DNA of 6,916 nt from an uncultured Rhodanobacter sp. (GCA_937906285.1 CALCWL010000602.1:1-6916); one strand, 5' to 3'; shown: positions 1 through 6,198, counted from the stretch's first letter. The notes: a model not told the origin generated them from the sequence alone. Numbers and translations are program-made.

Positions 1-527
1 AGCTTGAACTCGATCAGCGTGATGAAAAGCTGGATCGCCAGCACGAAGAAGCACAGGATGACGATCAACCACGCGAGGAACATCACGACGATGGGCGTGA
101 TGTTCACGAACACCTCGGGGAAGCCCGCCATGTTGCCGATCTGCTCAAGGATCGGCGCACCGGCGTCGATGCCGACCTTGGCCAGCCGCCCAGGGTGTAG
201 GAAGTTCTCCATGCTCAAGGTCGAGCCGCTGGCCGTTAGGCCCAGCCCGGCGAAGGAGCGGAACAGGATGCCGGCCAGCGTGTTGAAGTTGCCGATGATG
301 TAGGCGAAGGCACCGACGTACAGCACCTTGCGGATCAGCTTGGCGATCACGTCCTCGCCCTGGCCGACGGCATGGCCCATCGCCCAGAACAGCCCGGCGA
401 TCGTCATGTCGATGACGATCAGCGTGGCGGTCAGAAACGCCACCTCGCCATGCAGCAGTCCAAAGCCCGAGTCGATGTAGCGCGAGAAGGTATCGAGGAA
501 GCGGTCGATGATCGTTACGTCGTTCAT
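1..527 (-). CDS. trbL: TrbL, VirB6-like inner-membrane T4SS protein (C-terminus cut off by window edge)
   Basis: This polytopic inner-membrane component of the mating-pair-formation channel belongs to the TrbL/VirB6 family, which helps form the inner-membrane part of the DNA path. The frame opens at an ATG (525-527) and stays open to the window edge, giving 175 complete codons; the rest lies outside. The start MNDVTIIDRFLDTF, hydrophobic segments at about residues 28-50, 66-90 and 142-170, and the family-typical stretch FLHPGRLAKVGIDAG (about 109-123) support the call. There is no cleavable signal peptide: the first about 25 residues are polar/amphipathic, as usual for TrbL. The start is fixed by a perfect AGGAGG seven bases upstream and by an ATGA overlap with the preceding lipoprotein gene. 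Full-length TrbL proteins are typically about 400-550 residues, so roughly a third is visible. The TrbL assignment rests on sequence pattern plus position; only the family level is certain. Confidence 0.93.
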   Translation of the reverse strand, partial: MNDVTIIDRFLDTFSRYIDSGFGLLHGEVAFLTATLIVIDMTIAGLFWAMGHAVGQGEDVIAKLIRKVLYVGAFAYIIGNFNTLAGILFRSFAGLGLTASGSTLSMENFLHPGRLAKVGIDAGAPILEQIGNMAGFPEVFVNITPIVVMFLAWLIVILCFFVLAIQLFITLIEFK

Positions 528-823
528 GGTGAGTCCTCCTGCCCAGGCGCATCGGCATCGGCGGGTTCATCGAAGCTGGGCGGAATCGGCGGCAGGTCGG
601 CTAGCGTCTGATACTCGCTCGGCCCGGTCTGGCCGGAGAGAAAGCGCCGCAGGTCGGCCTGGGCCACCTGCGCGCAAAACGCGCCGTCGTGCGCGCCCGT
701 GCGGCACTGCGCGCGCAGCGTGTGCAACCGGGATGGATCGGCGGCCAGTGAAGCCACCGACAGCGGCTGATCGCAGCCGGACAGCAGGAACGCGAGAGCG
801 AACACGACAGGCGCGTACTTCAT
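524..823 (-). CDS. trbK: TrbK-like entry-exclusion lipoprotein
   Basis: A 99-residue predicted lipoprotein. The N-terminus MKYAPVVFALAFLLSGC is a short lipoprotein signal peptide with lipobox L14-S15-G16-C17, so the mature protein should begin at acylated Cys17. Asp18 follows at position +2, the residue that in enterobacteria signals retention in the inner membrane. The mature part carries Cys40 and Cys50 within an amphipathic helical segment (about 33-62), a spacing reminiscent of TrbK/EexN-type exclusion lipoproteins. The C-terminal third (about 65-99) is proline- and acid-rich and probably disordered. In RP4, TrbK sits at the cytoplasmic membrane and blocks entry of related plasmids. Here the gene lies between trbJ and trbL, as trbK does in IncP and Ti trb operons. 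The start follows a GAGG seven bases upstream, 12 bases after trbJ ends. Primary sequence is poorly conserved in this group, so the name relies on lipobox, size, cysteines and position; exclusion activity is inferred. Confidence 0.8.
   Translation of the reverse strand: MKYAPVVFALAFLLSGCDQPLSVASLAADPSRLHTLRAQCRTGAHDGAFCAQVAQADLRRFLSGQTGPSEYQTLADLPPIPPSFDEPADADAPGQEDSP
535..540 (-). promoter_or_regulatory. Ribosome binding site of trbL
   Basis: On the minus strand this reads AGGAGG, a full anti-Shine-Dalgarno match, followed by seven bases and the trbL ATG. It lies inside the last codons of the lipoprotein gene, whose TGA overlaps the trbL ATG. It is the strongest ribosome binding site in the window and suggests trbL can be initiated efficiently as well as by coupling. 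Confidence 0.85.
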
Positions 824-830
824 GGCCGCA

Positions 831-834
831 CCTC
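831..834 (-). promoter_or_regulatory. Ribosome binding site of the trbK-like gene
   Basis: On the minus strand GAGG is followed by seven bases and the ATG at 821-823. It lies in the 12-base gap after the trbJ stop codon, one of only two junctions here without a stop/start overlap, so this site rather than overlap coupling probably sets initiation of the lipoprotein gene. Confidence 0.65.
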
Positions 835-835
835 G

Positions 836-1561
836 TCAGTGGTTGTAGAAATCGACGGCTTGCGGCGTGTACGGCGTGCCACTGCCCAGGAAGCGGCGCG
901 TCATCTCACGTCCGCGCTCCGTGGCCGCCGCCTGCCGCGCCAGTTCCAGCGCGGCAGCGCGATCCTGCGTGATCTGGAGCCGCTGCGACTGGATCGACTG
1001 CTTGGCCTGCAAGGCCAGCAACTGGTTCATGGCCTGCATCGCCTGCAACGCACCTTCGGCTGACTGGCTCTTGCCCACGAGGTCGGCGAGCACGCTTTCG
1101 TCTTCGCCCAGGTTCTGCGAAACCTGGGCCTGCATCCGCATCGTGGTCTGCAAGCCGTTGAGCGTGTTCTTCCATCGCTCCTGCGTGTCGCGGTACATCT
1201 GGTCGCCGCTCACCGTGGCGGCGTACTGCTCGGGATACAGGCGCTGAAACTCCCGATCCAGATTCGTCACGTCGTAGGCCAGGCCGCGCGCCTGGTCGAT
1301 CAGCCGCTGCGTGGTCGCCAGATTGGCGCGCAACTGGCCGACCACGCTGGATGGCAGGCTGGCGAGATTGCGCGCCTGGTTCATCAGCATCTGCGCTTCG
1401 TTCTGAAGCTGCTGGATCTGGTTGTTGATCTGCTCCAGCGTGCGGATCGCGGTCAGCGTGTTCTGCACGAGGTTGGTGGGATCGACCACGACCCATTGCG
1501 CATGGGCGGTGGCGGTGCAAAGCATGGCCGCGATTGCGGCGGCGACAAGACGCTTTTTCAT
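836..1561 (-). CDS. trbJ: TrbJ, periplasmic VirB5-like conjugative transfer protein
   Basis: A 241-residue exported protein of the TrbJ family, the VirB5-like component of P-type conjugation systems, thought to act at the pilus tip or in mating contact. A classical Sec signal peptide is visible: positive MKKR, hydrophobic stretch at about 5-18, and an AHA site giving cleavage after Ala21 with mature protein starting QWVVVDPTN. The mature protein is almost entirely helical, with glutamine-rich coiled-coil-like segments at about 33-68 (EQINNQIQQLQNEAQML) and 165-220, and ends in a conserved-looking FLGSGTPYTPQAVDFYNH. Cys15 lies in the signal peptide but lacks a proper lipobox, so this is not a lipoprotein; the mature part has no cysteine. 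The ATG overlaps the trbE stop (ATGA) and is preceded by GGAGAA six bases upstream. Position between trbE and the trbK-like gene and its length fit TrbJ well. Confidence 0.92.
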   Translation of the reverse strand: MKKRLVAAAIAAMLCTATAHAQWVVVDPTNLVQNTLTAIRTLEQINNQIQQLQNEAQMLMNQARNLASLPSSVVGQLRANLATTQRLIDQARGLAYDVTNLDREFQRLYPEQYAATVSGDQMYRDTQERWKNTLNGLQTTMRMQAQVSQNLGEDESVLADLVGKSQSAEGALQAMQAMNQLLALQAKQSIQSQRLQITQDRAAALELARQAAATERGREMTRRFLGSGTPYTPQAVDFYNH

Positions 1562-4011
1562 GACAGGTTCTCCAGGGGTTGATCAGCGAGGGAACCCGGC
1601 GCAAGGCCGGGGAACGAGGGCAGCAGGTCGGCCGCCCAATCGAGGCCGCGATGGCGCAGCCAGGCGCCCGCGAAGCCGGGTACGCCGGCGTCCAGCAGCA
1701 CGCGGTCTATGTCGCGCTGGTCTTGCGGCGTGGAAGCGCCCGCAAACGCCAGCGCGGCCGGCCCCAGGTCGAGGTCGAACAGGCGGTTGCCGAGGCGGGA
1801 TTGGTAGTAGTAGTCGCGCTTGGGCTGCGCGGTGGCGACGATCTCGATCTGCCGGCTGTTGAGGCCGAAGCCTTCGTAGATCGTGCGAATCTGCGGCTCA
1901 GTCGCCTGCGGGTTCGGCAGGAAGATGCGGCTGGCGCAGCTTTCGATAATCGCGGGGGCGATGCTCGAATCCTTGATGTCCGCGAGCGACTGCGTGGCGA
2001 AGATCACCGACACGTTTTTCTTGCGTAGCGTCTTGAGCCACTGGCGGATACGCGCGGCAAACACCGGGTCATCGAGGAACAACCACGCTTCATCGAGGAT
2101 CAGCAGCGTGGGCGATCCGTCGAAGCGTTCATCGAAGCGCGCAAAGAGGTAATGCAGCACGGCCATGACGGCGGCCTTGCTGTGCATCAGTTCCTCCATC
2201 TCGAAGCACTGCACGGAGCCGGCGCCCAGGCGATCCGAATCCGCATCCAGCAGCTTGCCGTGGGCGCCGCCCAGCACGTACGGCGCGAGCGCCTGGCGCA
2301 GCGCATTCGATTGCAGCAGCACCGACAGGCCGGTCATCGTGCGCTGCTCCACCGGCGCACCGGCGAGGCTTCCAAGCGCCGACCAGATAGCCGCCTTCTC
2401 GTCGGGGCCGACCGCCACGCCTTCGTGCAGCAAGCGGCCTTCGACCCATTCTGCGGCCCAGGTGCGGTAGCCCTCGCGGTCGATGCGTGCCAAGGGCTGG
2501 AAGGCGATTTCGCCATCCGTGCCCAGGTCGTAGTGTTCGCCGCCCAAGCCCAGGATCGTGGCCCGCATCGAGCGGCCCATGTCGAAGGCGAAGATGCGCG
2601 AACCGCGATAGCGACGGAACTGCATCGCCAGCGTGGCGAGCAAGACCGACTTGCCCATGCCGGTCGGGCCTGCGACCAGCGTGTGGCCCACGTCGCCGAT
2701 GTGCGTCACCAGCCGGAACGGCGTCGCGCCATCGGTGCGCGTGACGATCAGCGGCGGGCCGTCGAGGTGGTCGTTCTTTTCCGGCCCCGCCCATACTGCG
2801 GACACCGGCATCATGTGTGCTAGGTTCAGCGTCGAGACGATGGGCTGGCGCACGTTGGCGTAAGCGTTGCCCGGAATGGATGACAGCCACGCATCCACGG
2901 CGTTGAGCGTTTCCGGGATGGTGACGAAGCCGCGCCCCTGGATGACCCGCTCCACCATGCGCAGCTTCTCGTCGGCTACGGCCGGGTCGGCATCGAGCAC
3001 CGTCACCGTGGCGGTGAGATAGCCGAAGGCGACCTGATCGCTGCCCAGCTCCTGTAAGGCGGCATCGGCGTCGGTCGCCTTGTTGCTGGCGTCAGTATCG
3101 ACCAACGGGCTTTCCTGCTGGAAGATCGTTTCGCGCAGCAGCGCGATGACGTTCTTCCTTTTTGCAAACCACTGGCGGCGCAGGCGGGTGAGTTCCTTTT
3201 CCGCCTCGGATTTGTCGAGACAGAGAAAGCGCGTACTCCAACGATATGCAAAGCCCAAGCGGTTGAGGTCGTCCAGAATCCCCGGCCAGGTCGAGGTCGG
3301 AAAACCGCGCACCGACACCACGCGCAGGTGCTGGTCGCCCAGCATGGGCGCCAGGCCACCGACCAGCGGCGAGTCGGTCAGCAGGGCGTCGATGTGGAAC
3401 GGCACTTCGGGCACACCGACGCGGTAGCGCCGCGTCGAGATGGTCGTGTGCAGGTAGGTCAGCGTCTGGCTGTCATCCAGCCAGACGATTTCCGGCATCA
3501 CGCCGTCGAGCAGGTCAAAGACGCGATCCGTTTCCGCGACGAAGGCTTGCAGCCGCTCGCGCCAGTCCACGCCATTCGTCGGCGTGTTCTCGTAGAGCAT
3601 CTTGGCTGCACGGGCACGGGATTCTTCCGGCGGCAGGTAAAGCAACGTCAGGTGATAGCCGCTCTCGAAGTGATGGCCCGATTCCTCGAAGGCGGCCCGG
3701 CGTTCTTCCTCCACCACCCACGAAAGCGGCTCGGGAAACTCCGAGTGCGGATAGTCGGCCGCAGGCCGGCGCTCGGCTTCGATGAACAGCGCCCAGCCCG
3801 ATCCCATGCGGCGCAGCGCGTTGTTCAACCGCGCCGACGTGGCGATCAGCTCGCCTTGCGTCGCGCTGTCGAGGTCAGGCCCGCGAAACCGGGCCGTGCG
3901 CTGGAAACTGCCGTCCTTGTTCAAGACGACGCCCGGTGCGACCAGCCCGGCCCAGGGCAGCCAGTCGGCAAGCAAGGCCGGGCGCTGGCGGTATTCGGCG
4001 AGGTTCAGCAT
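1558..4011 (-). CDS. trbE: TrbE, VirB4-family conjugative transfer ATPase
   Basis: An 817-residue AAA-type ATPase of the CagE/TrbE/VirB4 family, which energises pilus biogenesis and DNA transfer at the inner membrane. The N-terminal VirB4 domain spans about residues 1-400, beginning MLNLAEYRQRPALLADWLPW. The C-terminal RecA-like domain (about 430-750) has Walker A GPTGMGKS at 448-455, Walker B LLILDEAWLFL at about 636-646 with Asp640 and catalytic Glu641, and the glutamine motif FATQS at 671-675. The family-typical TQPKRDYYYQS-like patch appears as AQPKRDYYYQSRLG near 728-741. Length is close to RP4 TrbE (about 850). All key residues are present, so the protein looks intact. The start is chosen by GGAGGA seven bases upstream, and trbD ends 15 bases before it. 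The stop overlaps the trbJ start. This is the firmest identification in the window. Confidence 0.97.
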   Translation of the reverse strand: MLNLAEYRQRPALLADWLPWAGLVAPGVVLNKDGSFQRTARFRGPDLDSATQGELIATSARLNNALRRMGSGWALFIEAERRPAADYPHSEFPEPLSWVVEEERRAAFEESGHHFESGYHLTLLYLPPEESRARAAKMLYENTPTNGVDWRERLQAFVAETDRVFDLLDGVMPEIVWLDDSQTLTYLHTTISTRRYRVGVPEVPFHIDALLTDSPLVGGLAPMLGDQHLRVVSVRGFPTSTWPGILDDLNRLGFAYRWSTRFLCLDKSEAEKELTRLRRQWFAKRKNVIALLRETIFQQESPLVDTDASNKATDADAALQELGSDQVAFGYLTATVTVLDADPAVADEKLRMVERVIQGRGFVTIPETLNAVDAWLSSIPGNAYANVRQPIVSTLNLAHMMPVSAVWAGPEKNDHLDGPPLIVTRTDGATPFRLVTHIGDVGHTLVAGPTGMGKSVLLATLAMQFRRYRGSRIFAFDMGRSMRATILGLGGEHYDLGTDGEIAFQPLARIDREGYRTWAAEWVEGRLLHEGVAVGPDEKAAIWSALGSLAGAPVEQRTMTGLSVLLQSNALRQALAPYVLGGAHGKLLDADSDRLGAGSVQCFEMEELMHSKAAVMAVLHYLFARFDERFDGSPTLLILDEAWLFLDDPVFAARIRQWLKTLRKKNVSVIFATQSLADIKDSSIAPAIIESCASRIFLPNPQATEPQIRTIYEGFGLNSRQIEIVATAQPKRDYYYQSRLGNRLFDLDLGPAALAFAGASTPQDQRDIDRVLLDAGVPGFAGAWLRHRGLDWAADLLPSFPGLAPGSLADQPLENLS
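1568..1573 (-). promoter_or_regulatory. Ribosome binding site of trbJ inside the trbE 3' end
   Basis: On the minus strand GGAGAA precedes the trbJ ATG by six bases and lies within the last codons of trbE (coding for ...LENLS). The overlap of stop and start (ATGA, 1558-1561) points to translational coupling. Confidence 0.75.
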
Positions 4012-4018
4012 CGCGGCG

Positions 4019-4024
4019 TCCTCC
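4019..4024 (-). promoter_or_regulatory. Ribosome binding site of trbE
   Basis: On the minus strand GGAGGA sits in the 15-base gap between the trbD stop and the trbE ATG, seven bases from the ATG at 4009-4011. It decides the trbE start and allows independent initiation at the one sizeable gap upstream of the large ATPase gene. Confidence 0.8.
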
Positions 4025-4026
4025 CC

Positions 4027-4299
4027 TCACACGTCCAGCAGCGGGCGGTGCTTGATGTGCCGGGCGAAGACCTGCATGAACTGCGGATCGACGCGCGCAC
4101 CCCACACCGCCAGCGAATGGCCGACGATCCAGAGCACGACGCCCGGAATCCACAGTTGCAGGCCCAGGCCGACAGCGGCGGCCAGCGTGCCGTTAGCGAT
4201 CGCTACGGTGCGCGGCGCACCGCCCAGCAGAATCGGCTCGGTCAGCGAGCGATGCAGCGGCACCTCGAAGCCGTCCGCGAAGGTGTCAGGGGCACTCAT
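4027..4299 (-). CDS. trbD: TrbD, VirB3-like inner-membrane protein
   Basis: A 90-residue protein of the TrbD/VirB3 family, a small inner-membrane component that associates with the VirB4-type ATPase; in some systems the two are fused. The N-terminus contains EVPLHRSLTEPILLGGAPR (about 12-30), the typical VirB3/TrbD opening with the RSLTEP/LLGG pattern. A hydrophobic region at about 31-67 fits one long or two short membrane segments, followed by the conserved-style DPQFMQVFARHIKH tail that leads to the cytoplasm. Length is near that of RP4 TrbD (about 100). The ATG overlaps the trbC stop as ATGA and has only a weak GC-rich upstream match, so translation is probably coupled to trbC. It lies directly upstream of trbE, the expected partner. 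Confidence 0.9.
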   Translation of the reverse strand: MSAPDTFADGFEVPLHRSLTEPILLGGAPRTVAIANGTLAAAVGLGLQLWIPGVVLWIVGHSLAVWGARVDPQFMQVFARHIKHRPLLDV

Positions 4300-4679
4300 A
4301 CGACCGCCCCGCCGGAGAAGCTGAAGAACGACAGGAAGAAGCTCGAAGCGGCGAACGCGATGGACAGACCGAATACGATCTGGATCAGCTTGCGGAACCC
4401 GCCGGACGTGTCGCCGAACGCGAGCGCGAGGCCCGTGGCGATGATGATGATGACCGCGACGATGCGCGCCACCGGCCCCTGGATGGATTCGAGGATGGAT
4501 TGCAGCGGGCCTTCCCACGGCATCGAGGAACCGGCGGCCTGCGCGGCTCCGGCCAGGAACAACAGCAACGCGGCCAGCAGCAGCCCTTGCCCCGCAGGAC
4601 GGGCCAGGCAGCGCAGCCGCGCAAGACGCAAAGCCGGATTTGCAGAAAAACGGAAAGCAGGAATGGTCATCTGCGTCAT
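4296..4679 (-). CDS. trbC: TrbC, VirB2-like conjugative pilin precursor
   Basis: A 127-residue pilin precursor of the TrbC/VirB2 family. A long, basic N-terminal leader (residues 1-48, with Arg at 10, 18, 21, 23 and 27) runs into a hydrophobic core at 32-45 and an AQA site, predicting signal peptidase cleavage after Ala48. The mature part (about 79 residues) starts AGSSMPWEGPLQSILESIQGP and has two membrane segments, about 69-89 (with four consecutive isoleucines) and 98-120, separated by the short polar loop GDTSGGFRK, the standard pilin hairpin. It ends SFSGGAVV. An internal start at Met4 is possible, but Met1 has GGAGAA at good spacing and makes the ATGA overlap with trbB. In RP4 and Ti systems the mature pilin is cyclised head to tail; whether that occurs here cannot be read directly. 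It should be extracted from the inner membrane and polymerised into the sex pilus. Confidence 0.92.
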   Translation of the reverse strand: MTQMTIPAFRFSANPALRLARLRCLARPAGQGLLLAALLLFLAGAAQAAGSSMPWEGPLQSILESIQGPVARIVAVIIIIATGLALAFGDTSGGFRKLIQIVFGLSIAFAASSFFLSFFSFSGGAVV

Positions 4680-5737
4680 GGCAGTTCTCCAAGTGAGTCA
4701 AGGGATGAGGAAGTCGCCGCAGCGGGTACGGCATCGGGGTTTGGCGACAACTCGGGAAACGGCGTGTCCAGCGCGTCCGCCTCCCAATCCGCCAATCGGT
4801 AGCCCACGCCGTCAAAGCCGACGACGCGGGCGATGCTCTCGATGCGGCGCTTGCGCCCGCGCCCGGCGATATGGATCACCACGTTGACCGCCTCGGCGAT
4901 CAGCGCACGGGGCGGGTTCACCGCCACTTCGAGAATCAGTTGCTCCAGGCGCAGCAGCGCGCCGAGCGCGGAGCCGGCGTGGATCGTGGCGATACCGCCC
5001 GGATGGCCGGTGCCCCACACCTTGATGAGATCCAGCGCCTCGGCGCCGCGCACCTCGCCGACGACGACGCGATCAGGCCGCAGGCGCATGGACGACCGCA
5101 CCAGTTCGGTCATGGACACGACGCCGGCGCGCGTGCGCAGCGGCACATGGTCGCGGGCCGCGCATTGCAACTCGATGGTGTCTTCGAGCACCAGTACGCG
5201 GTCGCCCGTGGCGGCGATCTCGGCCAGCAGCGCATTGGCGAGCGTGGTCTTGCCGCTGCTCGTGGCTCCTGCGATCAGGACGTTCTGGCGCTCGCGCACG
5301 GCGCGAACGAGAAAGCCCGCCTGCTCGGCGGTCATCATTCCGTCCTCGATGTAGCGCGACAGAGGGATGACGCCGATGGCGCGCTTGCGCAGCGCGAAGG
5401 CCGGCCCCGGCGCAGCGGGCGGCAAGATGCCCTCGAAGCGTTCGCCGGTTTCGGGCAACTCGGCGGACAGCAGCGGTTGCCCGCGATGGACTTCTGCGCC
5501 AACGTGGGCCGCGACCAAGCGGATGATTCGCTCGCCGTCCGTCTCCGGCAACTCCGCGCCCATCGGCGCGCGCCCACTGGAAAGCCGATCCACCCAAAGG
5601 GTGCGATCGGGGTTCAGCATCACCTCCACCACGTCCGGGTCTTCGAGCGCGGCGGCGATCAGCGGCCCCATCGCCGTGCGCAGCATCTGGATGCGGCGGT
5701 CGAGCGAGGTGGTGAGGGATGAAGGCGCGGCGCTCAT
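4676..5737 (-). CDS. trbB: TrbB, VirB11-family T4SS ATPase
   Basis: A 353-residue hexameric-type secretion ATPase of the VirB11/TrbB (GspE/PilT) superfamily, acting on the cytoplasmic face of the inner membrane in pilus assembly and substrate passage. Visible motifs in order: an N-terminal domain at about 1-130 (with EDPDVVEVMLNPDRTLWVDR, 32-51), Walker A GATSSGKTT at 157-165, the Asp box VLVLEDTIEL at 181-190, Walker B RVVVGEVRG at 223-231, and the His box TGHPGGIATIHAGS at 243-256. All are intact. The frame is open 115 codons further upstream, but that part overlaps the RHH gene; the start at 5735-5737 is chosen because it makes an ATGA overlap and has AGGAG eight bases upstream. The last about 30 residues are Pro/Ser/Ala-rich and probably disordered, beyond the conserved ATPase. 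The stop overlaps the trbC start. Identification is secure. Confidence 0.96.
   Translation of the reverse strand: MSAAPSSLTTSLDRRIQMLRTAMGPLIAAALEDPDVVEVMLNPDRTLWVDRLSSGRAPMGAELPETDGERIIRLVAAHVGAEVHRGQPLLSAELPETGERFEGILPPAAPGPAFALRKRAIGVIPLSRYIEDGMMTAEQAGFLVRAVRERQNVLIAGATSSGKTTLANALLAEIAATGDRVLVLEDTIELQCAARDHVPLRTRAGVVSMTELVRSSMRLRPDRVVVGEVRGAEALDLIKVWGTGHPGGIATIHAGSALGALLRLEQLILEVAVNPPRALIAEAVNVVIHIAGRGRKRRIESIARVVGFDGVGYRLADWEADALDTPFPELSPNPDAVPAAATSSSLDSLGELP
4685..4690 (-). promoter_or_regulatory. Ribosome binding site of trbC inside the trbB 3' end
   Basis: On the minus strand GGAGAA forms the Gly-Glu codons near the TrbB C-terminus and precedes the trbC ATG by five bases (seven counted from GGAG). 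It supports Met1 as the trbC start over the ATG three codons further in. Confidence 0.75.
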
Positions 5738-6198
5738 GAGGCACGCTCCTGCGCTTGCGCGGCTGCCGCCGCGTCTTCCATCCGCATTGGGTCGGGATGC
5801 AGTTCCTCCACCACGTCGCGCACCAGGCTGCGGCCCCGCAGCAGGTGGCGGCCAAGCTGCTCGGTGAACTGCTCGAAGCGCGCCTTGCCCTGCGCGCGTG
5901 CCGCGTCTTGGTGCGCCTCGGGAACCGGAGTGCTCACGGTCAGGTAGTAGCGGATGAACAGCGCCAGCGTTTCGATGGCGATGTTCTGGTCGCGCTCCAT
6001 GCGATCGGCCTGGCGCGAGAGGCGATCCAGCCGCTTGGCAATGGCCGCCTCGCGCTGGTCGGCGGCATCGGGCGACAGCCATGATGCGAGCGCCGCCGCG
6101 ACGATGGACGACTTGGACACGCCTTTCTTGGCGGCCAGCTCATCCAGGCGCTTGGCGTGCTCCGGCTGGATGAACAGGTTGAGGCGGTAGTGGCTCAT
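5734..6198 (-). CDS. Ribbon-helix-helix (CopG-like) protein between traG and trbB
   Basis: A 154-residue protein whose first about 42 residues look like a ribbon-helix-helix fold: a short strand YRLNLFI (4-10), a helix PEHAKRLDELAAKKG (12-26), then VSKSSIVAAALASWLSP (27-43) as the second helix. RHH proteins dimerise through the strand and use it to bind DNA, often as autoregulators. The remaining about 110 residues are unlike a minimal CopG repressor: a charged helix with coiled-coil character (47-72), a hydrophobic stretch IAIETLALFIRYYLTV (73-88) too short and charged for a secure membrane span, another amphipathic helix (about 94-131), and an Ala-rich end. A CopG-family gene at this place is common in Tn4371-like elements, where it is annotated as a regulator. 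It shares ATGA overlaps with both traG and trbB. Its target, and whether it regulates transcription or assists the coupling protein or relaxosome, cannot be decided from sequence. The fold call is good; the function is open. Confidence 0.78.
   Translation of the reverse strand: MSHYRLNLFIQPEHAKRLDELAAKKGVSKSSIVAAALASWLSPDAADQREAAIAKRLDRLSRQADRMERDQNIAIETLALFIRYYLTVSTPVPEAHQDAARAQGKARFEQFTEQLGRHLLRGRSLVRDVVEELHPDPMRMEDAAAAAQAQERAS
5746..5750 (-). promoter_or_regulatory. Ribosome binding site of trbB
   Basis: On the minus strand AGGAG precedes the ATG at 5735-5737 by eight bases, within the last codons of the RHH gene. It is the main reason for choosing this trbB start over in-frame upstream possibilities. 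Confidence 0.75.

Noticed and set aside
1600..1625. Small GC-rich hairpin (ccgg...ccgg) near the trbE 3' end as a terminator
   Set aside because: It lies inside the trbE coding region, has no T-run on the transcribed side, and trbJ follows with an overlapping start.
4439..4454. Short atg/tga-type repeat in trbC
   Set aside because: It encodes four isoleucines in the first membrane segment of the pilin; explained by coding.
4027..4815. A 262-codon frame that would extend TrbD upstream across trbC
   Set aside because: Only the last 90 codons resemble TrbD. The upstream part is an out-of-frame reading of trbC and trbB, and TrbD/VirB3 proteins are about 90-105 residues.
3328..4887. A 519-codon open frame on the plus strand
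   Set aside because: It runs antisense across trbE, trbD, trbC and the end of trbB, all with clear family motifs. Its protein is rich in Arg/Gln/Pro with no recognisable domain; long antisense frames are common in GC-rich DNA with biased third positions.
4871..5722. A 283-codon open frame on the plus strand opposite trbB
   Set aside because: Antisense shadow of trbB: composition is His/Arg/Gln/Ala-rich, no motif is seen, and trbB's Walker and His boxes lie on the other strand.
4676..6082. A longer trbB starting 115 codons upstream
   Set aside because: The extra part overlaps most of the RHH gene in another frame, has Arg/Ala/Gly-rich shadow composition, and lacks VirB11-family similarity. 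The start at 5737 has AGGAG and an ATGA overlap.
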